64,000 nucleotides of DNA from positions 124,001-188,000 of the forward strand of contig JAIPEN010000001.1 in NCBI GenBank assembly GCA_021737145.1, read 5' to 3'. The notes beneath the pieces are model-generated. The model had not been told where the DNA came from and did not search any database. It saw only the letters and a program-made list of their open reading frames with translations. Of the stretch, positions 18,769-26,445 are shown piece after piece. The position numbers and the translations under genes are program-made. This DNA comes from Desulfarculaceae bacterium. Lineage in GTDB: Bacteria > Desulfobacterota > Desulfarculia > Desulfarculales > Desulfarculaceae. Positions within the stretch are counted from its first letter, which is position 1. Each line of letters starts with the position of its first letter.

Positions 18769-18810
18769 ATACTTTACTGGGCGCGACGCGTGGCCATGGC
18801 GGGGCTTGGT

Positions 18811-18840
18811 TTGCCAAGCACGACCAACCTGCGCTATAAA
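18811..18840 (+). promoter_or_regulatory. Candidate promoter for the first secreted paralogue
   Basis: TTGCCA (18811-18816), 18 bases, TATAAA (18835-18840). It starts about 55 bases before the ATG at 18901. Confidence 0.45.
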
Positions 18841-18900
18841 TGGGAGGAATTTTTTTAAGCAATTGCCCGTAATTTGAGCCTGCCCACCATAGGAAACCCC

Positions 18901-19302
18901 ATGCCGCGTTTGGTTTGCCTGGTCCTGGCCATGATCCTCGGGCTCGCCCTGCTCCCGCCGCTCTCGGCCCAGGCCGGGCGCATCGGCTTTAAAAACAATC
19001 ATCCCAAGCACTGCTACACCTTCCAGTTTCAAACCTTGAAGTGGAACCCTGATCAGGAGAAATGGGTGCCAGTCGGCGACCCCAAGCTCTGGGATGTCCC
19101 GCCGGGCAAGACCCGCATCTATGAAGGTTTTGTCGACGCGATCAGCTTTATAAATTACGCGGAGAATAAAGATGACAAATGCTGGGTCCCTTCCGGAACC
19201 GGCTGGACCCTCGTCTGGCACACCTTCCATCCCACCAAACAGGGCACCTTCAACGTGATCGTGGAAGAGAGTGGTCACGTGGATTTCAAAAAAATCCGCT
19301 AG
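18901..19302 (+). CDS. Small secreted protein, AGRIG paralogue 1
   Basis: 133 residues; signal peptide (LVCLVLAMILGLALLPPLSAQA) with predicted cleavage before GRIG. The mature part of about 105 residues shares with the next gene GRIGxKN, CYxFxxQTLxW, IYEGxVDxI, a second conserved Cys, VWH and a final NVxV...KxIR. The two cysteines could form one disulfide in the periplasm. I recognise no family. ATG 18901 is chosen over TTG 18874 because AGGAAAC precedes it and the signal peptide then begins at the methionine. Confidence 0.75.
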   Translation: MPRLVCLVLAMILGLALLPPLSAQAGRIGFKNNHPKHCYTFQFQTLKWNPDQEKWVPVGDPKLWDVPPGKTRIYEGFVDAISFINYAENKDDKCWVPSGTGWTLVWHTFHPTKQGTFNVIVEESGHVDFKKIR

Positions 19303-19368
19303 CCATCGGGGCCGGGGACTTTCCCGCGGAGCTTGTCAATTAATGGCGGCCCCGGACGCATCCACGGC

Positions 19369-19397
19369 TTGACACGGCCATCACCGGAAAGCATTAT
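19369..19397 (+). promoter_or_regulatory. Promoter for the second secreted paralogue
   Basis: TTGACA (19369-19374), 17 bases, CATTAT (19392-19397), about 98 bases before the start at 19495. Each copy thus seems to have its own promoter. Confidence 0.6.
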
Positions 19398-19494
19398 GGG
19401 ATTCCAAAATTAAGACAACCCTGCCCTCTCACCCTGCTCCATCGCCCCACAATACGATATCGTGCTGAAAACTAACGCTGAGGGAGAAAATCGC

Positions 19495-19893
19495 ATGGTC
19501 CGAAAGCTCGCCCTGATTATGCTGCTGATGTTCCTGGCGGCCGCGCTGGTCCCCCTGGCCGCCCATGCCGGACGCATAGGTTATAAGAACGAAACCAAGG
19601 CCAACTGCTACGTCTTCAAGTGGCAGACCCTCTTGTGGGCCAAGTCGGAAAGCAAGTGGATTCCCGACGGCCCGCCCAAGACCCGTTCGGTGAAGCCGGG
19701 CGCGACTTACATCTATGAAGGCCTGGTGGACGGCATCGAGTACGTGGAGGCTCAGAAGTTTGGCGACGCCGACTGCTCCGGCTCCTCGGGCGGGTTCCAG
19801 CGGGTGTGGCACAACTCGGCTCCCGCGGCCACCAACACCCTTAACGTGATGGTGGACAAGGGGAACAACGTGACGGTCAAGCAAATCCGCTAG
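19495..19893 (+). CDS. Small secreted protein, AGRIG paralogue 2
   Basis: 132 residues with signal peptide (LALIMLLMFLAAALVPLAAHA) cleaved before GRIGYKNE. Clearly related to the preceding gene along its full length, including both cysteines (ANCYVFKW and DADCSG), ATYIYEGLVDGIEYVEA and the terminal KQIR, although many surface residues differ. That indicates an old tandem duplication. GGGAG lies nine bases before the ATG. Function unknown; small size, export and disulfide suggest a periplasmic or secreted binding module. Confidence 0.76.
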   Translation: MVRKLALIMLLMFLAAALVPLAAHAGRIGYKNETKANCYVFKWQTLLWAKSESKWIPDGPPKTRSVKPGATYIYEGLVDGIEYVEAQKFGDADCSGSSGGFQRVWHNSAPAATNTLNVMVDKGNNVTVKQIR

Positions 19894-19915
19894 CCCGCAA
19901 GCCCGACGCCCAAGT

Positions 19916-19956
19916 AAAACCCTCCGGACCAGGTGCCCGGCGGGTTTTTATTTTTA
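19916..19956 (+). terminator. Terminator after the secreted paralogue pair
   Basis: AAAACCCTCCGG / CCGGCGGGTTTT stem with one mismatch, running into TTTTTATTTTT. Classical intrinsic form. Confidence 0.8.
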
Positions 19957-20058
19957 AAAGGTCATTGAGCGGCGAGATGCGGCGGATGGTGACATCATTT
20001 CCACTGGCCCATCATTAACGAAAGGCATTCGGCACTGATGGACAGGGGCCGCATTACA

Positions 20059-20088
20059 TTGACCGGGACGGGGAAATAGGCCTACTAT
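20059..20088 (+). promoter_or_regulatory. Candidate promoter of the diguanylate cyclase
   Basis: TTGACC (20059-20064), 18 bases, TACTAT (20083-20088). This would leave a leader of about 150 bases before the TTG start. I see no GEMM-type c-di-GMP riboswitch core in that leader. Confidence 0.45.
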
Positions 20089-20243
20089 GCGCGGAATCAA
20101 GGATATCGTGATTTCTGCCGGGCTTTTTGTGGATAAATCGCTTCGGCGAATTGGTGTTGAAGCGTTCCGGCTTTCGAAATCAGGCGAAGGCGGGGAAAGT
20201 CTAAACGGTTTCCTCAAAACCTCACGTAATTTCGAGCGAGCCC

Positions 20244-21989
20244 TTGCCCTACCGCCTATTAAATGTTCTCTGCCTTGGCCTATTGTGCATATTGGTGGCC
20301 AGCGGGCCGGCTTGGCCCGGCGAGCCCGGCCGCGTGTTGGAGCTGGGGGAGCGGCCCGCCTACGATCTGGCGCCCTATCTGGAGGTGCTGGATGTAGCGG
20401 AAGGCCGGCTAACCATCGACCAGGTCAGCGCAGAGCCTTGGAGCCGGCGCTTCAAGCCCATGGGTGGGCCAGCCTTTGAGAGCCCGTCACGCGGCCTGCG
20501 GGTACATTGGTTGCGTTTCACCGCCTTTGCGCCTAAAGGCAGCGTAGCCGCAAAGACCGTCTGGCTTGTTGCCACCGATTACGTCTACCTGAACAAAATC
20601 AATTTTTACAGGCCGACTCCAGACGGATGGGAAGTGATCAAGACCGGGCTCAACCGCCCGTTCAGCACCCGCGAGTTGGTCAACCGGAATTTCGTATTCA
20701 CCCTGCCGCAAGCAGACCATGGTCCGTTCACCTGCTATATGCGTTTGGAAACCAAGGGATTCAATCCCCTTCATTTTCATGCCTGGTCCCTTCCCGCTTT
20801 CATCAGCCACACCACCAAGGAAAATTATCTTTTCGCCATCTGTTACGGCGTACTGCTCAGTATGATCGCCTTCAACCTGTTCATCGCCGTTTCGCTGCGG
20901 GATCGGGTCTATCTTTACTACGTCGGATACATCCTGTTCGCCCTGGTAAGCATGACCTTCCTGCACGGCCAGGTGACTGCTCTTTGGGACTTTGGCACCC
21001 AGACCTTCGTGAGGGTGCTCTGGGTCAACATGGGGCTGTTCACCGCCTTTGCCTATTTGTTCATGCGCGGGATTCTCAACACCCGGAGCCTGTCCCCCCT
21101 GTTGGACAAGCTGCTCATATTCGGTTTTTGCTATGGCCTGGGCATTACGGCGGCCGGCTTGATGGACTTGTCCTGGATCAGCCGCTGGCTGACTCTGGGC
21201 AGCGGCATTCTTTCGCCTTTGCTGGCCCTGACCGCGGGCATGGTCAGCCTGCGCCGCGGGGTTGCGGCGGCCCGCTACTTCCTGTTGGCCTGGGGGGTGC
21301 TGGCCGCGGCCGTGGTCATTTTCGTCATTCAAGAATTGGGGCCCTTGCAAGGCGAGTATTGGTCCAGAAACTCCCTGCTCGTCGGCACGGCGTTGGAATC
21401 GATCTTGTTGTCGTTGGCCTTGGCCGCGCGTATCAGGAGCCTCAAGGAAGAACGGAAGGCTTTGGCCGCGAGCGAAACCAAATTCAAGAACCTTAGCTAT
21501 ACCGACGGCCTTACCGGATTGTTCAACAAGCGATTCTTTTCCCTGCACCTGGAACAGGCCATGCGCGGCGCTCGGGGCTCTGATGACCGCCCGTGCCTCT
21601 TGTTCATCGACCTTGACGATTTCAAGCTTTTCAATGACACCCATGGCCATGACCAGGGCGATCTGGTGCTCAAAAGACTCGCGGAAGTCATCGCCGACAG
21701 CGTGCGCTCAAACGACATGCCCTGCCGTTGGGGCGGCGAGGAGTTCGCGGTGATTCTGGTCGATGCCACCTTGGAGTCGGCGGCAGTCATTGCCGAACGT
21801 ATACGCCAGCGTTTTGGCCAAGGCGTTTTTTGTCCGAATGGCCAAGAGGTGCGGCAGACTTTGAGCGCTGGCGTGGCCCGAGCCAAACAAGACGAAAGCG
21901 CCGACGACTTCATACGGCGGGCCGACCAGGCGCTTTACCGGGCCAAGCGGGCAGGCAAGAACCGGCTATTTATCAGCCGCGCCGCCTGA
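20244..21989 (+). CDS. 7TMR-DISM membrane receptor with GGDEF diguanylate cyclase
   Basis: 581 residues. A signal sequence is followed by a periplasmic 7TMR-DISM sensor domain (about 25-185), seven transmembrane segments (about 190-400), a short coiled linker (SLKEERKALAASETKFKNL) and a GGDEF domain (about 415-580). The active site reads RWGGEEFAVIL (GGEEF at 497-501) and an inhibitory RxxD (RSND) lies five residues before it, so both synthesis and product inhibition look intact. It should convert two GTP into c-di-GMP in response to an external ligand, perhaps a carbohydrate. The start is TTG 20244, since no ATG precedes the signal sequence in frame; only a weak GAGCGAG precedes it. Confidence 0.86.
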   Translation: MPYRLLNVLCLGLLCILVASGPAWPGEPGRVLELGERPAYDLAPYLEVLDVAEGRLTIDQVSAEPWSRRFKPMGGPAFESPSRGLRVHWLRFTAFAPKGSVAAKTVWLVATDYVYLNKINFYRPTPDGWEVIKTGLNRPFSTRELVNRNFVFTLPQADHGPFTCYMRLETKGFNPLHFHAWSLPAFISHTTKENYLFAICYGVLLSMIAFNLFIAVSLRDRVYLYYVGYILFALVSMTFLHGQVTALWDFGTQTFVRVLWVNMGLFTAFAYLFMRGILNTRSLSPLLDKLLIFGFCYGLGITAAGLMDLSWISRWLTLGSGILSPLLALTAGMVSLRRGVAAARYFLLAWGVLAAAVVIFVIQELGPLQGEYWSRNSLLVGTALESILLSLALAARIRSLKEERKALAASETKFKNLSYTDGLTGLFNKRFFSLHLEQAMRGARGSDDRPCLLFIDLDDFKLFNDTHGHDQGDLVLKRLAEVIADSVRSNDMPCRWGGEEFAVILVDATLESAAVIAERIRQRFGQGVFCPNGQEVRQTLSAGVARAKQDESADDFIRRADQALYRAKRAGKNRLFISRAA

Positions 21990-22012
21990 ACCAGGGGTTG
22001 ACCAATAAGGCC

Positions 22013-23116
22013 CTAGGCCTGGTCCGGCTCCTTTTGCAGCGCCACCCTGCCCTCCAGCTTTCCGTCGCGGGGGTGATAGGAGATGACCCGTTGGGGGAAG
22101 GGAATCTCTATGCCCGCCTCGCGGAAGGCCTTGAGGATGCGGGTGTTGAGCTCATGGGTGATGCGCCCCCGGTCGCCGGGGTCGTGAATCCAGGCCAAAA
22201 GCTGGTAGTTGAGCGAGGAGTCGCCGAACTCCCGGAAGCGCACCCGGGCCTTGGGGCTGGGCAATATCTCCGACAAATCGGCGCACACCGACAGCAACAC
22301 CTCTTCCACCTGATCGGGGTCCGCGTCATAGCCCACCCCCACCGACACCCGCACCCGGAAGCGGGGAACCCGGCCGCTCTCGTTGGTGATGGTGGTGGTG
22401 CTCATGATGCTGTTGGGAACGGTGATCAGCACGTCGTCGCGGGTGAGGATGCGGGTGGAGCGGATCCCGATGTCCACCACCTCGCCCCGTTCTCCGGAAC
22501 TCAGCACGATGTAGTCGCCCAGGCGGTAGGGATGGTCCACCAACACGCTCACCCCGCCGAACAGGTTGGCCAGGGTGTCCTTGGAGGCCAGGGCCAGGGC
22601 GGCGGTGGCGATGCCGGCCGAGGCCAATAGCGGGGTGACGTTGATGTGCCAGATCTTGAGCAGCCAGTAGCCGCCGTGCACCAGCAGCAACAGGATGATC
22701 AGGTTGTCCAGCAAGGGCAATAGCTGACGGGGAGCGGCGTCCTTGCGGTGGCGTTGCTTGAGGGTGCGGAAAATGGTGTGGCTGGTGCGCACCAGGTATA
22801 TGGTCCACATCACCACCAGCAGGGTGTAGGCGAAGTTGACCAGGCGGCCTTTCCAGGGATGCTCGGCCAGCAGCACGTCCAGGGCCACCAGGGAGGCCAC
22901 CAGCAGCACCGAGGTGCGGATGGGGCCGTGCAGGTAGGCCAGGATCTCGTCGTCCAGGTTGCTTTTGGTCCAGCGGGTGGCGGTCTTGAGTATCCGGCTG
23001 AGAAAGATGTCCGCCAACAGGGAGGCCACCACCGCCGCCACGGCTATGGCCAGCCCCAACAGCCAGGGATGGGCCTCAAACCATTGCCAAGCTTGGGCGA
23101 TCTCGTGCGCGATCAT
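22013..23116 (-). CDS. MscS-family mechanosensitive ion channel
   Basis: 367 residues. Four to five hydrophobic segments lie in the first 200 residues, then the pore-lining TM3 region with alternating Gly/Ala (LASAGIATAALALASKDTLANLFGG). The beta domain follows, DHPYRLGDYIVLSSGERGEVVDIGIRSTRI with VPNSIMSTTTITNESG, and then the C-terminal alpha/beta domain. It releases solutes from the cytoplasm under osmotic downshock. ATG 23116 has AGGTGGG just upstream and is preferred to GTG 23125. Convergent with the diguanylate cyclase. Confidence 0.92.
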   Translation of the reverse strand: MIAHEIAQAWQWFEAHPWLLGLAIAVAAVVASLLADIFLSRILKTATRWTKSNLDDEILAYLHGPIRTSVLLVASLVALDVLLAEHPWKGRLVNFAYTLLVVMWTIYLVRTSHTIFRTLKQRHRKDAAPRQLLPLLDNLIILLLLVHGGYWLLKIWHINVTPLLASAGIATAALALASKDTLANLFGGVSVLVDHPYRLGDYIVLSSGERGEVVDIGIRSTRILTRDDVLITVPNSIMSTTTITNESGRVPRFRVRVSVGVGYDADPDQVEEVLLSVCADLSEILPSPKARVRFREFGDSSLNYQLLAWIHDPGDRGRITHELNTRILKAFREAGIEIPFPQRVISYHPRDGKLEGRVALQKEPDQA

Positions 23117-23262
23117 TGAACCCACCTTTTAAAGACCCGGACCTCAAACGGCCGTAAAGCCGGTGAATCCAAGTTTAGGAGGCGTGGAGGCTGCCTGTCA
23201 ACAAGGCGGCCTTGTGCCAGGGGGCCAAGGCGGCTATAAAGGAACCTGTCTGGAGAGAAATC

Positions 23263-24024
23263 ATGCGCCCTCGCCCAATTCCCCGTCGCCCCGCTCTCTT
23301 GTTGGCCTTGGCCCTGGCCTTGCTGCTGGCCTCTGCCTGCGCGCCCAAGGTGGTGCCCCCTCCCCCGGCGGGCCGAGACCTGCCCAAGGGCAAGCCCTAC
23401 ACCGTCCTGGGCCACACCTATCAGCCCTATCTGGCCGCTCACGGCTATGAGGAGCGGGGACTGGCCTCCTGGTACGGCCCCACCTTTCACGGCCGCCTGA
23501 CCTCCAACGGCGAGGTCTATGACATGCACAAGATGACCGCCGCCCACAAGCTTTTGCCTCTGGGCACCTGGGTGGAGGTGACCAACCTGAACAACAACAA
23601 GAAGGCGGTGGTCAGGATCAATGACCGGGGGCCTTTTGTGGACGGCCGTATCATCGACCTGTCCAAGGCCGCGGCCGCCAAGCTGGACGTGATCGGCCCA
23701 GGCACCGCGCCGGTCATGGTGCGCGCCCTGGGCTCCCGCCCGCCGGGCGCCTCCCCTCCCCCGGCCTCGGCTCCCACCGCGGTGGTCAAGCTGGGTCCCT
23801 TCGCGGTGCAGGTGGGCGCCTTTGGCAGCGAGAGCAACGCCTGGCGCCTGGCCGCGGTGCTGCGGCCCACCTTCAAGCAAGTGTCGGTGGTGGACTACAA
23901 CCGGGGGGACATGGTTTTCAAGCGGGTCTGGGTGGGCAAGCTGGATAATCTGGACGAAGCCCAAAAACTACAGGACCGCCTGCGCCGGATCGGCTACAAG
24001 CAGGCCTTTGTGGTGGCATGGTAG
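23263..24024 (+). CDS. rlpA: RlpA-like septal-ring lipoprotein with SPOR domain
   Basis: 253-residue lipoprotein. The lipobox LLASAC puts the lipidated Cys at 26. The double-psi beta-barrel (about 75-165) contains GLASWYGPTFHGRLTSNG and INDRGPF (Asp at 121, with His upstream in MTAAHKLLPLG). These are the residues that make Pseudomonas RlpA a lytic transglycosylase acting on denuded glycan strands. A C-terminal SPOR domain (about 180-253, FAVQVGAFGSESNAWRLAAVL) targets septal peptidoglycan. ATG chosen because GGAGAG lies seven bases upstream. Its stop is 18 bases from the convergent ihfA stop. Confidence 0.92.
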   Translation: MRPRPIPRRPALLLALALALLLASACAPKVVPPPPAGRDLPKGKPYTVLGHTYQPYLAAHGYEERGLASWYGPTFHGRLTSNGEVYDMHKMTAAHKLLPLGTWVEVTNLNNNKKAVVRINDRGPFVDGRIIDLSKAAAAKLDVIGPGTAPVMVRALGSRPPGASPPPASAPTAVVKLGPFAVQVGAFGSESNAWRLAAVLRPTFKQVSVVDYNRGDMVFKRVWVGKLDNLDEAQKLQDRLRRIGYKQAFVVAW

Positions 24025-24042
24025 GACGGGACAGGCCCGGAG

Positions 24043-24342
24043 CTAGTCTTCCAGCCCGGCGGCTTCGTTTATGCGGCGGCGCAATACGCCGGAGGTCTTG
24101 AACACCACCACCCGGCGGGCCCGGAGGCGCAGATCCTCGCGGGTCTGGGGATTGCGTCCGCGCCGCGCCTTCTTGTCCTTGACCATGAACTTGCCAAAGC
24201 CACTGACCAGAAGATCATCGCCATCCTCGAGGGTCTTTTTCATGAGCTCCAAGGCCGTCTCCACCACTTCGCGGGAGCGGTTCTTGGGGAGCTGGGTGGT
24301 CTCGTAAACCTGGCTGATAATGTTCTCTTTGGTCAGCGCCAA
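24043..24342 (-). CDS. ihfA: Integration host factor alpha-like DNA-bending protein
   Basis: 99 residues, the typical length of HU/IHF subunits. It contains GFGKFMVKDKKARRGRNPQT, in which the beta-arm starts, and RLRARRVVVFKTSGVLRRRIN at the C-terminus, as in IHF-alpha (HimA). It bends DNA at promoters, origins and recombination sites. The partner subunit is not in this window. Divergent from ssrA, with its own promoter. Confidence 0.88.
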   Translation of the reverse strand: MALTKENIISQVYETTQLPKNRSREVVETALELMKKTLEDGDDLLVSGFGKFMVKDKKARRGRNPQTREDLRLRARRVVVFKTSGVLRRRINEAAGLED

Positions 24343-24415
24343 CGCAATTCTCCTTTGCCAACCTGAACTGATATCCTGCTAAGGGGGCGGACCGTCATTT
24401 CAAAACACATTGGCG

Positions 24416-24444
24416 ACTATCTCCAATATTGCTCCTTTTGTCAA
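24416..24444 (-). promoter_or_regulatory. Promoter of ihfA
   Basis: Read on the minus strand: TTGACA (24444-24439), 17 bases, GATAGT (24421-24416). Confidence 0.6.
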
Positions 24445-24487
24445 TACCTTTAGCGGCACGATCTTCGAAAGCCCTTTGTTTATGCGC

Positions 24488-24516
24488 TTGTCAGGGGGGC
24501 TTGGGATGACTATATT
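24488..24516 (+). promoter_or_regulatory. Promoter of ssrA
   Basis: TTGTCA (24488-24493), 17 bases, TATATT (24511-24516). The expected start is about 18 bases before the mature tmRNA 5' end, as expected for a precursor trimmed by RNase P. Confidence 0.65.
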
Positions 24517-24541
24517 TAAGGCAACCACAAGATTGGCTTGT

Positions 24542-24900
24542 GGGGGCGACATGGTTTCGACGGAGGCAGTTGAGGCACCAAGTTGCATGCCGGGGTCTCG
24601 TCGGCCCGTTATCCGGTGGGAACTTAAAGTAATCGCAGATGATTACGCATACGCCGCAGCCGCGTAAATAAGGCTGTCGTCCTCCCGGCCCATTCCTGCG
24701 GGGCCGGTGCGGGCGTCGACTAGCGGGATAGGAAACGGGCATCGCCTGATCGGCCCGCGACCGAAACTACAGATGAGGCTGGCCGCCGGGGCCTCCTGTC
24801 CGTGGGGAGCACCGGGGGCGAGAAACAATCACGGAATAAGCATGTAGACGCTTGGGCTGAAAGCTTTCGGACGGGGGTTCGATTCCCCCCGCCTCCACCA
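24542..24900 (+). ncRNA. ssrA: Transfer-messenger RNA (tmRNA)
   Basis: One-piece tmRNA of 359 bases that rescues stalled ribosomes together with SmpB. The 5' end GGGGGCGACATGGTTTCGAC pairs with CGCCTCC before an encoded CCA at 24898-24900 (seven pairs, one G-U). The T-arm GGGGGTTCGATTCCCCC lies just before. The tag frame runs 24635-24667, GCA to TAA, and encodes ADDYAYAAAA. The final AAAA differs from the commoner ALAA or AVAA endings but retains the Ala-Ala terminus seen by ClpXP. Confidence 0.97.
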
Positions 24901-24913
24901 AAGGCTTAAAGGG

Positions 24914-24951
24914 AAGACGGGCTGGTTGTTAAAACCGGCCCGTCTTCTTTT
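24914..24951 (+). terminator. Terminator after ssrA
   Basis: AAGACGGGCTGGTT (24914-24927) / AACCGGCCCGTCTT (24933-24946) with one G-U-type pair and a five-base loop, then CTTTT. Confidence 0.85.
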
Positions 24952-24974
24952 GCCCGCGCGGCGCAATCCAGGTT

Positions 24975-25160
24975 GACTGTCATCAGGGCGCTAGCCATGT
25001 CGAGCAGGCCAAGATATTCACCCTGAGCGAGGGCGTGCTGGCCGTCCGAGGCAAATGCATGGACATCCACGGTGTGGATGAAAGCGGCCCCGCCTTTCTT
25101 TCCAATATGAAATTCCCGCACCAAGAGCTGGTCAAGGCGGACAAGGTCCTGGGTTATTGA
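24975..25160 (+). pseudogene. Decayed gene fragment downstream of tmRNA
   Basis: A 61-codon frame with natural composition ends at TGA 25158-25160. It reads ...HVEQAKIFTLSEGVLAVRGK, then CMDIHGVDESGPAFLSNMKF, PHQELVKADKVLGY. No start codon or ribosome site precedes it, and upstream it runs into the ssrA terminator. It looks like the 3' end of a gene whose 5' part was lost. The KCMDIHG stretch slightly recalls ricin-type lectin repeats, but I do not assign a family. Confidence 0.4.
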
Positions 25161-25245
25161 CCCGCCGCTTCGCTTATTCTTGACCTAGGCGGCCTACTGG
25201 GGTCTCATTAGGGTCACATTCGATCTTCGCTGTCCTGGAGGAATC

Positions 25246-25659
25246 ATGCTCATCGCCCGCCTGCTGTTGGCTCTTGCCCTGGTTATCACCCTGGCCCCGG
25301 CCGCGGTGGCCCTGGAACAGCGCATCCTGATCTGCCCGCCGGCCAAGGACCTGAAGCAAGTCCAGGGTTGGTGGAGCGCTCCGGGCGGCTGGGAGCAGCG
25401 CAAGGACTACAAGGCCCCCACTCCCTCGGCCAGTATCGACATGTTCACCGGGGCTTCGTATGAAGGCGATCTCAAGGGCCCGGGCCGCATGCTCTGCTTC
25501 TATGCGGTGGAAGGCCAGCCCGGGGTGGAGTACACCATGCTCGTGCACCCCTCCAAGGGCGGACCCATGGATTATGATTGGGATTGCCCCCCCATGAAAA
25601 AGAATCTCACCTGCACCTGCAACGGGTTCAAGCGCACCGACTGCGAAGTCCGCAACTAG
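25246..25659 (+). CDS. Secreted hypothetical protein with four or more cysteines
   Basis: 137 residues; signal peptide (LLLALALVITLAPAAVA) with cleavage near residue 22, GGAGG seven bases before the ATG. The mature protein has ICPP, a GWWSAPGGWE aromatic patch, GRMLCFYAVEG and a C-terminal cysteine cluster (WDCPPMKKNLTCTCNGFK and DCEV). Seven cysteines suggest disulfides in the periplasm. I do not recognise it. No close resemblance to the 18.9-19.9 kb pair, though size and style are similar. Confidence 0.7.
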   Translation: MLIARLLLALALVITLAPAAVALEQRILICPPAKDLKQVQGWWSAPGGWEQRKDYKAPTPSASIDMFTGASYEGDLKGPGRMLCFYAVEGQPGVEYTMLVHPSKGGPMDYDWDCPPMKKNLTCTCNGFKRTDCEVRN

Positions 25660-25664
25660 CCCGC

Positions 25665-26378
25665 CTAAGCTTCCGGCAAAAACCGTTCGATCCAGTCCAG
25701 GGAGGCCTGCATGGCCTTTTCCTGGTCAGCCAGTTCGCTGAGGCGGTGGTCCGCCCCGGGCAGCACCAAAAGCTCCTTGGGCTCGCGCAGCAGCTCCAAG
25801 GCCCTGATGGACTGGCCCACGGGCACCACCTCGTCCTGTTCGCCGTGAACCAGGCAGGCCCGTCCGGTGCGGGCCAGCACCGCCTCCACGTCGTGGCGGG
25901 GCACGTCGCGCACCAGGTCCCTGAAGGGCGGGCGCTCGGGCGGGTTGGCGATGGTGTTGAACAGGGGCTCGAAGTCCCAGGGAGTGGACCAGTGCAAGGA
26001 GCACAGGGGCGGCTCAAGGTCCGCGGCCAGCAGTGCGGTGGTGCCGCCGAATGACGAACCCATGTACACCTGGGGCGGGCCCGGCTCAAGGGACCTGAGC
26101 GCCGCCGCCGCGGCCAGGAGCTCGTCACGGCGCACGGTGAGCGAGGTGCGGCTCAACTCGCCCGGCGATACGCCGCAGCCCGAGTGGTCGAAGCGAAAAG
26201 CCATGAGGCCCGCTTCGGCCAACACCTGCGCCAAGCGGGTGAGCTTGGAGGAGGCCATGGAGGATTCCAGGCCGTGGGAGATGATGACCAGGGCGCGGGG
26301 CGTCCCGGACGGGCGGTGCAGCCGGCCGGCCAGGGTGAGGTCGCCGGCCGCGAAGTTGAATTCCTCGCCTTGGTTCAT
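25665..26378 (-). CDS. Alpha/beta hydrolase (serine aminopeptidase/lipase-like)
   Basis: 237-residue cytoplasmic alpha/beta hydrolase. The oxyanion motif IISHGLESSM is at about 32-41. The nucleophile elbow is GSSFGG (about 107-112), the acid is Asp in HGEQDEVVP and the base His in GADHRLS, giving a complete triad. Such short-lid members hydrolyse small esters or acyl peptides; the substrate is unknown. Convergent with the secreted protein gene, with five bases between the stops. ATG with GGGGAG upstream. Confidence 0.85.
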   Translation of the reverse strand: MNQGEEFNFAAGDLTLAGRLHRPSGTPRALVIISHGLESSMASSKLTRLAQVLAEAGLMAFRFDHSGCGVSPGELSRTSLTVRRDELLAAAAALRSLEPGPPQVYMGSSFGGTTALLAADLEPPLCSLHWSTPWDFEPLFNTIANPPERPPFRDLVRDVPRHDVEAVLARTGRACLVHGEQDEVVPVGQSIRALELLREPKELLVLPGADHRLSELADQEKAMQASLDWIERFLPEA

Positions 26379-26445
26379 GGCTGCAATCTCCCCAATTGAA
26401 GATGATGCCGTTTGTTAATAAAAAACTGGATCAGCCCTGTTTTAA

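Noticed and set aside
20095..20243. Possible GEMM (c-di-GMP) riboswitch in front of the diguanylate cyclase
   Set aside because: The conserved core bases of the GEMM-I and GEMM-II types are not present.
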